Source: Paucilactobacillus wasatchensis (GTDB taxonomy: Bacteria; Bacillota; Bacilli; Lactobacillales; Lactobacillaceae). From it: a stretch of 36,482 bases of DNA. The notes under the pieces are model-generated. The model was given only the letters and a program-made list of their open reading frames with translations. It did not search any database and had not been told where the DNA came from. Below are positions 16,193-25,809 of the stretch, one piece after another. The DNA is taken from positions 1-36,482 of the forward strand of contig NZ_AWTT01000019.1 in assembly GCF_000876205.1 (NCBI RefSeq), read 5' to 3'. Numbering within the stretch: position 1 is the first letter of the stretch; each line of letters opens with the position of its first letter. The position numbers were made by a program, and so were the translations under genes.

Positions 16193-18076
16193 TTAGCTTT
16201 GCACATTGGTGGCACTCATAATTGTTTTACCATCACGAATGACCTTATAAGATCCAGACTTACCATCATCCAATGTAAATGGAACGTTAATGGTGGTGGC
16301 CTGGCTAATTGTCAGATCTTGGTATTCTTGAGTTAACTTATGATTAGCGTCAGCAATGTAAACTTGTACTCGATTTTCGGTTTGATTATCGGAACTGTCA
16401 AATGGAATACTAATTTGAACAGTAGTTGTTTTTTGTGCAGCCTTAGCCGTGGTAATTGTGATTGAATCACCATGGCTAACCTTTGTCCCAGCAGTTGGCG
16501 TTTGACTAATCACATGGCCTTCATCAACCGTGGTAGAGGTTTGCTCACTAGTACTTAACTGCAAATCATTATCATCGGCAAATTTTTGGACCTCGCTGGC
16601 TGTTTTATCGGTAAAATCTGGCATAGAAATTTGAGTTTTTCCGGCACTGACTTTAAAAGTCACTGAGGTATTATACGTCTTAACCCGTCTTCCAGCCTTA
16701 ATACTCTGAGACATAATTCGACCACTATCAACATCATCGGAACTGACCGAAACTTTCTTCACAGTAATTCCTTTTTGCCGCAGTCGTTTAGCTACTTGTG
16801 TATAGCGATCACCGACATAATTACCCATTTTAATCTTTTTTTGCCCAGTGCTAATTACCAAACTTACCTTAGCATTTTTAGCCACCTTATGTTCTGCGGT
16901 TGGCTTAGCTGAAATAACATAGCCCGTCTTAATCGTTTCACTAGATTTACGCTTAATTGGACCAACTTTTAGATCTCGATCAGTTATTTTATTCTTAGCT
17001 TTAGTTTCAGTCAGCCCAACAACGTTAGGCACAACTACTCGATTAGGCGTCAGCCAAACTGCAGCACCACCACCTAGTAGTAAAATAATCAGAATAACTA
17101 ACCACAGCCACCACTTACGTTTCTTTTTCTTTGATTTACTTTTTTTTACTGGTTCGCTATTATCTTGTTTCGCTGCCACAATTTTCTTTGAATCCAACAC
17201 CTTAGTTTCACCCTGATCAATAATATCAGGTAAAAACTTGGCTTCATCAGCACGCGTTGCAGATAATGCTGATTTTAGATCTAATGCCATTGCTGCGGCA
17301 CTAGTATAGCGTTCGTGTGGCTGTTTGGCAGTTGCTTTGAGCACGACATTTTCAAGTGCCTGGGGGATGCGTGGATCAAATTGCCGAACAGACGGAATTT
17401 CGTCTCGAAAGTGTTTCAGCGCAATTGAAACTGCGGTTTCACCTTCAAATGGGACCTTACCGGTCAACATTTCATATAAAATAATACCAAGCGAATAGAT
17501 ATCAGATTGTTTCGTAGCCATACTACCACGTGCTTGTTCGGGTGATAGATAATGGACAGATCCCATGACGGTATTAGTTTGAGTTAACGAATTTTGTGAA
17601 ACGGCTACTGCAATCCCAAAATCTGTAATTTTAATCTGCTGCTGTTCGTCAATTAATACATTTTGTGGTTTTAAATCACGATGAATAATACCGTGTTGAT
17701 GTGCTTGTTCCACTGCGGCTAAAATTTGTTCCATGATATCAACAATTTGTTGAAACGGAATTGGAAAATGATTGTTAATATAAGTTTTTAGATCCGTTCC
17801 AGCTACATATTCCATGACCAAATATTGCAGACCATTGTCTTCACCAACATCGTAGACACCAACAATATGTGGATCATTTAGCTGAGTTGCAGCCATTGCT
17901 TCTCTTTGAAAGCGCCGTTTAGTGTGTGGATCGTCACGTAAATCCAACCGTAGTAATTTAACGGACACATCGCGATCTAAGATCAAGTCATGAGCCAAAT
18001 AGACATTAGCCATGCCACCTTCGCCCAGGGAACGGATTATTTTATAACGTCCATTAAATGTGTATCCAGGTGTCAT
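16193..18076 (-). CDS. pknB: Membrane Ser/Thr protein kinase with PASTA domains (PknB/PrkC/StkP type)
   Basis: This sensor kinase binds cell-wall fragments or lipid II outside and phosphorylates cell division and wall proteins inside. The 627-residue protein has a kinase domain at 1-270: GEGGMANV glycine loop, Lys40, HRDLKPQN at 132-139, DFGIA at 152-156, and a TQTNTVMGSVHYLSPEQ activation loop. A basic juxtamembrane stretch (KKSKSKKKKRK) leads to one transmembrane helix at about 322-343. Three PASTA repeats follow (about 345-411, 412-478, 479-545) and then an extra extracellular domain of about 80 residues. It overlaps the phosphatase gene stp by ATGA, so the pair is translationally coupled. 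Confidence 0.98.
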   Translation of the reverse strand: MTPGYTFNGRYKIIRSLGEGGMANVYLAHDLILDRDVSVKLLRLDLRDDPHTKRRFQREAMAATQLNDPHIVGVYDVGEDNGLQYLVMEYVAGTDLKTYINNHFPIPFQQIVDIMEQILAAVEQAHQHGIIHRDLKPQNVLIDEQQQIKITDFGIAVAVSQNSLTQTNTVMGSVHYLSPEQARGSMATKQSDIYSLGIILYEMLTGKVPFEGETAVSIALKHFRDEIPSVRQFDPRIPQALENVVLKATAKQPHERYTSAAAMALDLKSALSATRADEAKFLPDIIDQGETKVLDSKKIVAAKQDNSEPVKKSKSKKKKRKWWLWLVILIILLLGGGAAVWLTPNRVVVPNVVGLTETKAKNKITDRDLKVGPIKRKSSETIKTGYVISAKPTAEHKVAKNAKVSLVISTGQKKIKMGNYVGDRYTQVAKRLRQKGITVKKVSVSSDDVDSGRIMSQSIKAGRRVKTYNTSVTFKVSAGKTQISMPDFTDKTASEVQKFADDNDLQLSTSEQTSTTVDEGHVISQTPTAGTKVSHGDSITITTAKAAQKTTTVQISIPFDSSDNQTENRVQVYIADANHKLTQEYQDLTISQATTINVPFTLDDGKSGSYKVIRDGKTIMSATNVQS

Positions 18077-18819
18077 GGCTTAGCCACCTCCCGCACATTT
18101 TCAGCAATTAATACCGTGATATTATCAGGCCCCCCAGCCTGGTTAGCCAATTTGATTAGTTGCTGGCATTTTTCTTGGAGTGATTGAGATCCTTGCAAGA
18201 CTGACTCTAACTGCTGATTGTCCAGCATATTGGTTAAACCGTCAGTACATAGCAGCAACTGATCATCAGGTTCAAGCTGATATAAATTAATATCAATATC
18301 TGCATCTGGCGAAATACCAAGTGTTCTGGTAATAATGTTTTTTTGTGGATGTGTTTTAGCCTCTTGTTCAGTAATTTCACCACGTTTAACGAGTTCATTA
18401 ACTAATGAGTGGTCTTCAGTTAGCTGATGTAGCTCACCATTTCTGCGCAAGTAGCCCCGACTATCACCAATATTAGCAACTACCATTTGATCATCAAAAA
18501 AAATGGCAGCAACCATGGTTGTACCCATTCCCTTTAGATCTTTAAATTGGTTTGATTTATCAATAATTTTTTCGTTTTCATCACGCACTTCACTTGATAA
18601 CCATTGGACCGCCTGCATTGGATTCTCAAAAGCTGTTTGTTCAAAGTGATAGCCAATGTGAGAAACCGCCATTGATGACGCCACATCTCCACCTTGATGA
18701 CCACCGATCCCGTCAGCCACAATGGCAAATGTTAACCGTTCTTGATTGGTAAAAACACCAACATAATCTTGATTATCCTCTCGTTCCTGACCAATATCGG
18801 TTTGATAGGCAATTTCCAT
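18073..18819 (-). CDS. stp: PP2C-type Ser/Thr protein phosphatase, partner of PknB
   Basis: This cytoplasmic metal-dependent phosphatase reverses PknB phosphorylation. The 248-residue protein has the PP2C motif series: GQEREDNQDYV, IVADGIGGHQGGDVASS, GMGTTMVAAI, VANIGDSRGYL, LTEDHSLVNELV, LLCTDGLTNML and GGPDNITVLI. The metal-binding aspartates are all present. The stop overlaps the pknB start by four bases (18073-18076). It follows the broken rsmB gene by 12 nt, with GGGG near the start as the ribosome binding site. Confidence 0.97.
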   Translation of the reverse strand: MEIAYQTDIGQEREDNQDYVGVFTNQERLTFAIVADGIGGHQGGDVASSMAVSHIGYHFEQTAFENPMQAVQWLSSEVRDENEKIIDKSNQFKDLKGMGTTMVAAIFFDDQMVVANIGDSRGYLRRNGELHQLTEDHSLVNELVKRGEITEQEAKTHPQKNIITRTLGISPDADIDINLYQLEPDDQLLLCTDGLTNMLDNQQLESVLQGSQSLQEKCQQLIKLANQAGGPDNITVLIAENVREVAKP

Positions 18820-18831
18820 AATACAACCCCA

Positions 18832-20146
18832 TTACTCGTTTCGTTTTAAATTACTAACAAAGAAGCCATCTGAATTGTAGTCATTCGGCAAGATTGTTAA
18901 TGTTTTGCTAGTTCGATCTTGTTTTAAATCGTAATTTGTTTTAGTAGTTAATAATGAAAAATCAGTGTGAGCGGCTAAAAACTGAGCCACCACATCATCA
19001 TTTTCTTGTTGCAAAATAGTACAAGTACTATAAGTGATTATACCGCCTTTTTTAACTTTCTGGGCAACAGAATCCAAAATACTTAACTGAATTTTTTGCA
19101 GGCTTAAGCTATCAGCTAATTTTTTTTCATATCTAATTTCAGGTTTCCGCCGCATCAAACGAATCGTCATCGTACTGTTCGTCGACCTTGCGAGCATCAA
19201 GTAATTTCGTTGCCACTTGATCAATTACGTGCATCCGACGAGCATTTTGTTCAATCAATTTAATTTTATGAGCGTGAATATCCAATGCAGTGACGTTGCC
19301 GTATTCAGGATCTAAATAAGAAGCAATCTGAGCTGTTTTACCACCTGGGGCAGCACATGCATCTAATACCTTGAATGTTGGCTGTAACTCCATACTTTCA
19401 ACTGCCAACATTGCGCTCTCATCTTGCAGCGTAATCTGGCCATCCTTAAATTGAGGTAAGTTGGCAAGCATCCCTTTTTCAACCACCAGAGCGTTAAGAG
19501 TAACTTTGCTTCGATGAACCGTTAAGCCAGCTTCTGTTAATTCAGTCAACATATCACTAGTATTGGTCAGATGCGAATTCACGCGCACTGATTGATTGGC
19601 CGGGTGATTCAAGGAATTAATCACGTTTGTTGCAGTATCTCGGCCATATTGTTCAATCAATGTCTGGACTAACCAAAGTGGCACACTGGCTTCAACGCTT
19701 AAGCGTTGGTCAGAATCAGAGATTTCACTAAAATCACCAAGTTTATTGCGCAAAATTTGGTGTAAAATGGCTGTCACAAATTTTCTAATGCCAACATGAC
19801 CACGAACCTTCGCAATTTCAATCGATTCATTCAAAATAGCCCAATCAGGAATCTTATCTAAATATTGACGTTGATATAGTGCCGTCAGCAGCAAAGTGTT
19901 GACCCAGGGTGTTAATTTCTTGCCAGTAACAAAAGGAGCTAGCCAATACTCGAGCGTTAGTTTATGTTGGATTACTCCATACACAATATTAGTCAATAAC
20001 CGGCTATCTTGATTTGATAATTGACGGTGATTAATCATACGGTTAAGTTGTAGATTAGAATATGCGCCAGAAGCTAACACTTTTTCAAGTGCTTCAACTG
20101 CAAGGTAACGGGCACTGGTTTGAATTGGTTGTTCATTATCTTTCAT
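18832..20146 (-). pseudogene. rsmB: rsmB (16S rRNA m5C967 methyltransferase), broken by an internal deletion
   Basis: RsmB/Sun methylates C967 of 16S rRNA. The first part (20146-19139, 335 codons) has the NusB-like RNA-binding domain (about 10-140) and the SAM-binding motif VLDACAAPGGKTAQIA. It reads ...YDDDSFD and then shifts to AAET-stop. The rest continues in another frame from about 19158 (LMRRKPEIRYEKK) with motif VI TYSTCTI, ending at 18832. The segment expected between, (R/K)ILVDAPCSGLG, is absent, so motif IV with its conserved cysteine is lost. A deletion of about 41 nt between two TTTGAT copies, now one at 19159-19154, explains both the loss and the frame change. The start ATG 20146 overlaps fmt by 11 nt. 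The window cannot exclude an assembly error. Confidence 0.88.
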
Positions 20147-21086
20147 TTGTGACAACCTGCATTTCTGCCTTAATATTTTGATGGCCATTCAGATAATCAG
20201 TAATACTCATCCTTGGCTTACCGGCTGGCTGGAGCTCTTTAAGTAAAATTGCTGTTCCTTGTCCTGCCGCAATTACTAGTTCATGTTTGGTTACTGAAAC
20301 TACTTGACCAGGCTTCAATGTAGTTGGTTCAGCCGCAACACTGACCTGCCACAGTTTGGTGCGCGTCTTATCTAAATTGAGATTGGCAATTGGAAATGGA
20401 CGTAATGCCCGGACCTTGCAATCAATTTGTTGCGCCGTTGTTGTAATATCAATGCGCTCTTCTTCACTAGAAATATTGGGTGCAAATGTAACTTGATTTT
20501 CATCTTGGGCAACAGGTGACAACTGGTCCTTTAACAATTGCGGAATTGTCTCTAGGAGCAGATCTCGTCCTAATAAACTTAGCTTTGTGAACATTGAACC
20601 AGTATCATCTTTTTTAGTAATTGCTATCTTTCTTTGTGCAAGAATATCACCGGCATCCATCTTTTTAACCATATAAATAATCGAAATGCCAGTTTCTTGT
20701 TCGCCATTCATAATTGCATATTGGACGGGTGCACCGCCACGATACTTGGGCAACAACGAACCATGAACATTAATAGCACCCACCTGAGCCGCAGCTAATA
20801 ATTTAGTTGGTAAAAATTGACCAAAAGCTGCCGTAACAATTAAGTCTGGCTGTAGTTCAATTACTCGATCCATTTCACTACTATGATTTATTTTCTCTGG
20901 TTGCAATACTTCAATCTGATGGTTAACGGCTAATTGTTTTACTGGTGATGCAGTTAAAACGTGTTTACGACCAACAAACCTGTCTGGCTGAGTTACAACT
21001 GCTTTAACATCATAATGGTGGTCAATTAAGCTTTGTAAAATTGGAACAGCGAACTGTGGTGTACCCATAAATACAATCGAAGTCAT
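20136..21086 (-). CDS. fmt: Methionyl-tRNA formyltransferase
   Basis: Fmt formylates initiator Met-tRNA using 10-formyl-tetrahydrofolate, a cofactor that FolD (also in this window) makes. The 316-residue protein has IVFMGTPQFAVPIL at the N-terminus and the catalytic stretch INVHGSLLPKYRGGAPVQ with Asn and His. It also has TGISIIYMVKKMDAGDIL with the catalytic Asp, and a C-terminal OB-like tRNA-binding domain from about 205. The ATG has AAGGAG upstream. It lies between priA and rsmB, the usual priA-fmt-rsmB order. Confidence 0.98.
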   Translation of the reverse strand: MTSIVFMGTPQFAVPILQSLIDHHYDVKAVVTQPDRFVGRKHVLTASPVKQLAVNHQIEVLQPEKINHSSEMDRVIELQPDLIVTAAFGQFLPTKLLAAAQVGAINVHGSLLPKYRGGAPVQYAIMNGEQETGISIIYMVKKMDAGDILAQRKIAITKKDDTGSMFTKLSLLGRDLLLETIPQLLKDQLSPVAQDENQVTFAPNISSEEERIDITTTAQQIDCKVRALRPFPIANLNLDKTRTKLWQVSVAAEPTTLKPGQVVSVTKHELVIAAGQGTAILLKELQPAGKPRMSITDYLNGHQNIKAEMQVVTNER

Positions 21087-21128
21087 AAAAAATTGCTCCT
21101 TATTATTTTAATAATGAAAATTGTTTGG

Positions 21129-23552
21129 TTACATGAAATGCTGCGGTTCTGGGTCAATTGAAATTTGAAATCCTTGACCACCTAGCTTTTGGGTTCCCTG
21201 CATCATTTCTGACAAGGATGGCTGGAGATTAGGATCTTGCTTGTACTTGATCACAATTTGATAGTAATAACGCCGATTAACCCGAGCAATTGCCTGGGGG
21301 GTGGGACCTAAAATAATACTATCTGGCGCTAGTTTCTGCTTTAACCAATTGGTAATGGCTAACATTTTTTTGGCTGCTTGAGCCTCTTCTTCATGACTGG
21401 TCAGCACTTGCACTGTGAAATAATATGGCGGATAACCGCCACGATGACGCAGTGCCATTTCAAGCTTGAAGAATCGTTCAAAATCCTGTGTTTGGGCTAA
21501 CTTAATAGCATAATGGTCCGGATTAAAGGTTTGAACGATGACTTCACCTTTTTTATCGGCACGTCCTGCTCGACCACTGACTTGTGTCAACAACTGAAAC
21601 GTATGCTCACTTGCCCTAAAATCTGGTAACCCTAACCCTGTATCTGCATTTAACACGCCTACCAGCGTTACATTGGGAAAGTCGAGCCCTTTGGCAATCA
21701 TCTGTGTCCCTAATAAAATATCAGCTTCATGATTCCCAAATTGTTGCAATAATTTTTCATGCATCCCCTTGCGGCGGGTAGTATCTACGTCCATGCGCAG
21801 CACTTTAGCATCTGGTAGTTTTTGTTCTAACTCCGCCTGTACTTTTTGCGTTCCTGTGCCATAGTAACGAATTTTATCACTGTGGCAGTTGGGGCATTGA
21901 TGCGGAATAGGTTCTTCATGGCCGCAATAATGGCATTTCATCGTGTGAGTATCCATGTGCAACGTCAGTGAAATATCACAATTCGGACACTTCAAGACAA
22001 AACCACAATCGCGACACATAATAAATGAGGAGTAACCTCGGCGATTGAGCATCAAAATACTCTGCTCACCACGAGCAATCCGTTTCGTCAACGCGTCTAA
22101 TAATTGAGTGGAAAAGTTACTTTCAGCGTGCTGTTTTAATTCTTTACGCATATCAACCACGGTTACCTGGGGCAATGGTTGGTGGTTAATTCGCTCTGGC
22201 AACATTAATTGCTGATAAACACCTTTTTGAGCTCTTGCTCGGGATTCTAAGCTCGGAGTAGCACTTCCTAACACAACTGGTGCACCATGATACTGACTTC
22301 GCCACAAAGCTACATTTCTGGCGTGATATCTTGGTGTTTCATCTTGCTTATAACTAGTTTCATGTTCCTCATCCATGATGATAAGCCCAATATTTTTTAA
22401 CGGAGCAAATACAGCTGAACGTGCGCCTACAACCACTTGCGCCTCGCCCTTCTCAATTCGACGCCATTCGTCATATTTTTCACCATTGGACAAACCACTA
22501 TGCAAAACAGCCACAGCAGAGCCAAATCGTTGTGTTACTCTGGTAACCATTTGTGGGGTCAATGAAATTTCTGGGACTAACATAATTGCTGTTTTCCCAG
22601 CCGCCAGTGTATGTGCAATACTTTGCAAATAAACCTCTGTTTTACCGCTACCAGTGACACCTTCCAACAAAAAAGTAGTTGGCTTTTGTGCTGACACAGC
22701 CTGCGTAATCTGTTGCACGGCAGCCGCTTGGCTGGTATTTAATTTAAATGGTTCCTCAGTGACCGTTTCCCTACGATTGACACTGTTTGGTGAGCGATAT
22801 ACTTCAACTGGTACCTTCGCCAACCAGCCCTTATGTTCACCTGTTGTAAACGTGCCGGTTGTTAACCCGCTTTGTTTGGTAGCTTCACTAAGTTTAACCG
22901 TAGTTGTTAGAATACTTTGTAAGTATGACAACAGCTTATTTTGCGCGTGGGCATTATGCGGCAGCACGGACCGAATCTCTTCATATTTTTCAAACGAAAG
23001 TTTAGGAGTCACTCCAAGCATCGTTTTTGCCTTTGCTCGGTTAGACACTTGATAAGTCATTTCCACTTTGCCTTCTCGTTTGAGCTTTAACAATTTGCTG
23101 ACGGTTGACTGATTTAATTGTTCCGGCTCAAATAAAATTTCATCTTGGCCGTTGAACAATTCAAGAAAAGTTTGTTCATCCACCTCATCAATCAAATGTA
23201 AAAACCTTTTTGTTTTAGTCCGCATCACATTTGGCAGCATCGTATACATACAAGTAATTTGAAAAGCAAATGTTTCCTCGGCTAACCATTGTGCTAGTTT
23301 TAATAATTCTTCATTTAAAACTGGATGTAATTCCAACACCGAGTCAATTGACTTAAGTTCACCAGTAAAACTAGTCTGTTCACTCAAACCAACAACAAAT
23401 CCCTGTACCTTCCGACTTCCGTTACCAAAAGGAACTACCACTCGCATGCCAGGTGTAATTTGATCCGTTAATTGAGCTGGAATTGCATACGTGTACGGTT
23501 GGTTAGTTTGCATTGTTGGAACATCTACAATAATTTGCGCCATTTGGTTCAT
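21129..23552 (-). CDS. priA: Primosomal replication restart helicase PriA
   Basis: PriA recognises abandoned forks and reloads the replicative helicase. The 807-residue protein has an N-terminal DNA-binding domain (AQIIVDVPTMQTNQPYTYAIP start), Walker A EGVTGSGKTEVYL, DEEHE box, and GSATPSLESRA. The zinc region has eight cysteines in four CxxC pairs (CRDC, CPNC, CHYC, CPNC). Late helicase motifs are GTQMIAKGLDFPNVTLVG and SGRAGRADKKGEV. The start ATG 23552 has AAGGTG upstream. ATG codon 4 is an alternative. It follows coaBC by 25 nt, the standard coaBC-priA-fmt arrangement. Confidence 0.99.
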   Translation of the reverse strand: MNQMAQIIVDVPTMQTNQPYTYAIPAQLTDQITPGMRVVVPFGNGSRKVQGFVVGLSEQTSFTGELKSIDSVLELHPVLNEELLKLAQWLAEETFAFQITCMYTMLPNVMRTKTKRFLHLIDEVDEQTFLELFNGQDEILFEPEQLNQSTVSKLLKLKREGKVEMTYQVSNRAKAKTMLGVTPKLSFEKYEEIRSVLPHNAHAQNKLLSYLQSILTTTVKLSEATKQSGLTTGTFTTGEHKGWLAKVPVEVYRSPNSVNRRETVTEEPFKLNTSQAAAVQQITQAVSAQKPTTFLLEGVTGSGKTEVYLQSIAHTLAAGKTAIMLVPEISLTPQMVTRVTQRFGSAVAVLHSGLSNGEKYDEWRRIEKGEAQVVVGARSAVFAPLKNIGLIIMDEEHETSYKQDETPRYHARNVALWRSQYHGAPVVLGSATPSLESRARAQKGVYQQLMLPERINHQPLPQVTVVDMRKELKQHAESNFSTQLLDALTKRIARGEQSILMLNRRGYSSFIMCRDCGFVLKCPNCDISLTLHMDTHTMKCHYCGHEEPIPHQCPNCHSDKIRYYGTGTQKVQAELEQKLPDAKVLRMDVDTTRRKGMHEKLLQQFGNHEADILLGTQMIAKGLDFPNVTLVGVLNADTGLGLPDFRASEHTFQLLTQVSGRAGRADKKGEVIVQTFNPDHYAIKLAQTQDFERFFKLEMALRHRGGYPPYYFTVQVLTSHEEEAQAAKKMLAITNWLKQKLAPDSIILGPTPQAIARVNRRYYYQIVIKYKQDPNLQPSLSEMMQGTQKLGGQGFQISIDPEPQHFM

Positions 23553-23577
23553 TCGATCACCTTACTTGAGTTTCTCG

Positions 23578-24774
23578 TTAAATCTTGGTTGCAATTAATT
23601 TAATTAACTGTGCTGCAACCTGTTGTTTACTCATTTTTGCCCATTTGACCGGGACTTGATTCGCTTCTATAATCGTCACTTCATTGTCGTCGCTACCAAA
23701 ACCAACTCCAGCAGTAGCCACGTTGTTAGCAACAATTAGGTCAGCATTTTTGCTAACTAATTTTTTATTTGCGTTATCAATTAACTGCTGGGTTTCAGCA
23801 GCAAAACCGACAACAAACTGGTTCTGTTTGTGAGCCGCCACCATTTTTAAAATATCAGGTGTTTTTTTTAATCGTAGCACTAATTCATCATTATTCTCAG
23901 TCTTTTTTATCTTTTGAGGTGCTCGATTTAATGGCTGGAAATCAGCAACTGCCGCCGCCATGATCAAAACATCATTATTCGTGAATTCAGCAGCAATTTG
24001 ATCTGCTAATTCTTGAGTCGATTGCACTTTAATGATCGTGATTTTGTTTTCATTCGGCAGTGGTACCGTTGTTTGCCCGACAATTAACGTCACGGCCGCT
24101 CCAGCATCCGCTGCCGCTTGCGCTAATGCAATTCCCATTTTGCCAGACGAGTAGTTTCCAATAAATCGAACTGGATCGATCGCTTCACGGGTACCACCAG
24201 CACTAATTAAAAATCGTTTACCCGTTAATGTTTTGGTGGTCGGCGTTAGCTGTCGCAACACTTCAGTAAAAATTGAATCTACATCAGGCATTCTTCCTTT
24301 ACCAGCGTATCCTTCGGCCAGCATGCCATTAGTTGGTTCCATGACTGTAACACCATCTTTTTTTAATTGGGCAATATTTCGCTGTGTGGCTGCATTATCC
24401 CACATATGAGAATTCATTGCGGGGACAACCACTTTACTGGCACTAGTTGCCAGTAAAGTTGCAGAGACAGCATCATCCGCGATTCCGTTAGCCATTTTTG
24501 CAATAATATCAGCCGTTGCTGGCGCAACAATTGCTAGCTCAGTCCAATCAGCTAACTCAACATGTGGAATACTAGCTTTCTGTTGCGGAAGCCATAAGTC
24601 GGTTAAAACTGATGATTTAGTCAGCGCTGCGAACGTTGTTGGGGTAATAAAGTTAGTTGCTGCCTTAGTCATTGCAACTCGAACCTGGTCACCATGTCGT
24701 TGCAATTGGCGCGCAAGTGAAATAATTTTATAACTAGCGATACCGCCTGTGACGTGAATGGTAATATGTGCCAT
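23578..24774 (-). CDS. coaBC: Bifunctional CoaBC (phosphopantothenoylcysteine synthetase/decarboxylase)
   Basis: CoaBC joins cysteine to 4'-phosphopantothenate (CoaB) and decarboxylates the product (CoaC), two steps of coenzyme A synthesis. The N-terminal flavin-dependent CoaC half (1-180) has VTGGIASYK, the active-site His in IPHVELADW, VAPATADIIAKMANGIADD and PAMNSHMW. The C-terminal CoaB half has SAGGTREAIDPVRFIGNYSSGKMG, the VAAVADF segment, and KKTPDIL with the catalytic Lys. Length is 398. In the CoaC substrate-loop motif the usual LACG is LAEG here (Glu at about 154), so the cysteine known to matter in E. coli Dfp is missing. The gene has its own extended -10 promoter. Confidence 0.97.
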   Translation of the reverse strand: MAHITIHVTGGIASYKIISLARQLQRHGDQVRVAMTKAATNFITPTTFAALTKSSVLTDLWLPQQKASIPHVELADWTELAIVAPATADIIAKMANGIADDAVSATLLATSASKVVVPAMNSHMWDNAATQRNIAQLKKDGVTVMEPTNGMLAEGYAGKGRMPDVDSIFTEVLRQLTPTTKTLTGKRFLISAGGTREAIDPVRFIGNYSSGKMGIALAQAAADAGAAVTLIVGQTTVPLPNENKITIIKVQSTQELADQIAAEFTNNDVLIMAAAVADFQPLNRAPQKIKKTENNDELVLRLKKTPDILKMVAAHKQNQFVVGFAAETQQLIDNANKKLVSKNADLIVANNVATAGVGFGSDDNEVTIIEANQVPVKWAKMSKQQVAAQLIKLIATKI

Positions 24775-24815
24775 TTAAAATACCCCATTTCATCTTGATC
24801 TGTTCATTAACTGAA

Positions 24816-24842
24816 ATTATACCATGATTTGGTCTATGACAA
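24816..24842 (-). promoter_or_regulatory. Predicted promoter of coaBC-priA-fmt-... operon
   Basis: Minus strand: perfect -10 TATAAT (24821-24816) with TGG directly before it (extended -10), and TTGTCA (24842-24837) as -35 at a short 15-base spacing. It lies between the rpoZ terminator and the coaBC start, 41 bases from the ATG. Confidence 0.65.
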
Positions 24843-24873
24843 CCAAAATGGACCTAATCGAACTAAAATACAC

Positions 24874-24913
24874 AAAAAAAGTTGTCATAAAATCAAATCG
24901 ACTTTATGGCAAC
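24874..24913 (-). terminator. Terminator after gmk-rpoZ
   Basis: Minus-strand stem GTTGCCATAAA/TTTATGACAAC (11 bp with one imperfect pair), a loop of about 11 bases, then seven T (24880-24874). It lies 28 bases after the rpoZ stop. Confidence 0.88.
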
Positions 24914-24941
24914 TGAAAATAACAGCTTAAAAATAATGATA

Positions 24942-25157
24942 CTATTTTAATTTAGCCTTGGTATCTGGATCAATCATCACATCACCAGCAACAATTTCCT
25001 CTAAAGCTTTACCAACAGATTTAACTGAATCGTATTTGCTCAGTAATGGTTTGGCTCCCGCATCAAGTTCATGGGCCCGTTTACTAGCTAACATAATAAG
25101 GGAATAACGTGAGTCAACACGCTTAAGTAGTTTATCAACTGAAGGGTATAAAATCAT
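24942..25157 (-). CDS. rpoZ: RNA polymerase omega subunit
   Basis: Omega helps assemble and stabilise RNA polymerase by clamping the beta' subunit. The 71-residue protein has the family core [20 protein letters not shown] followed by ASKRAHEL, with the conserved basic pattern (SRY.L...ASKRA). A C-terminal segment ([16 protein letters not shown]) also fits. Its ATG overlaps the gmk stop as ATGA (25154-25157), so the two are translationally coupled. A strong terminator follows. Confidence 0.96.
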   Translation of the reverse strand: MILYPSVDKLLKRVDSRYSLIMLASKRAHELDAGAKPLLSKYDSVKSVGKALEEIVAGDVMIDPDTKAKLK

Positions 25158-25774
25158 GAGTTCATTTCTCCTAACATTCCAAGATAATCAGGCATCACGC
25201 GTGTTACACGTAGGCGTTCACTGCGAATGATTGTCTTAATTTTTTCAACAGCATTGTTTACTTCGTCATTTACCACAGCATAGTCGTAATTTTGCATCAT
25301 CTTAATCTCACCAACAGCAGTAGCAACACGTTTGTTAATCACATCCATGGCATCAGTGCCCCGGTGAATCAAACGTTGTTTCAATTCCATTAAATCTGGT
25401 GGTGTAAGAAACACAAACACACCATCTGGTGATTTTGCCCGAACCTGCATCGCACCGTTGACCTCAATTTCCAAAAAAACATCTTTGCCTGAATCAAGGG
25501 TTTCATTTACATATTTTAACGGTGTTCCATAATAATTGTCAACATACTTAGCGTATTCAAGCATGCCACCAGTTTGAATTCTTTCCTCGAACTCTTCTTT
25601 AGAAACAAAGAAATAGTCTACTCCATCAACTTCTCCTGGCCGTGGTTGCCTAGTAGTCATTGAAATTGAATACTGAAAATCATTATTGTTCTGATCAAAA
25701 ATTGCTTTTCGAACTGTTCCCTTACCGACCCCAGAAGGACCAGATAAGACAATTAGCATCCCACGTTTTGTCAT
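25154..25774 (-). CDS. gmk: Guanylate kinase
   Basis: Gmk phosphorylates GMP to GDP and is essential for GTP and (p)ppGpp pools. The 206-residue protein has the P-loop [12 protein letters not shown] at about 10-21, the GMP-binding region [38 protein letters not shown], and the lid region with RLIHRGTD. The ATG has AAGGAG about 10 bases upstream. It is divergent from the SOS-type gene starting at 25951. The 176 bases between them carry both promoters. Confidence 0.98.
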   Translation of the reverse strand: MTKRGMLIVLSGPSGVGKGTVRKAIFDQNNNDFQYSISMTTRQPRPGEVDGVDYFFVSKEEFEERIQTGGMLEYAKYVDNYYGTPLKYVNETLDSGKDVFLEIEVNGAMQVRAKSPDGVFVFLTPPDLMELKQRLIHRGTDAMDVINKRVATAVGEIKMMQNYDYAVVNDEVNNAVEKIKTIIRSERLRVTRVMPDYLGMLGEMNS

Positions 25775-25809
25775 GTATTACCGGCTCCTTAATCAATGTG
25801 TTACGAACT

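Noticed and set aside
18832-19224. A separate 130-residue gene starting at 19224
   Set aside because: Its first 22 codons are the wrong frame of rsmB. From LMRRKPEIRYEKK on it is the C-terminal part of the broken rsmB, so it is not an independent gene.
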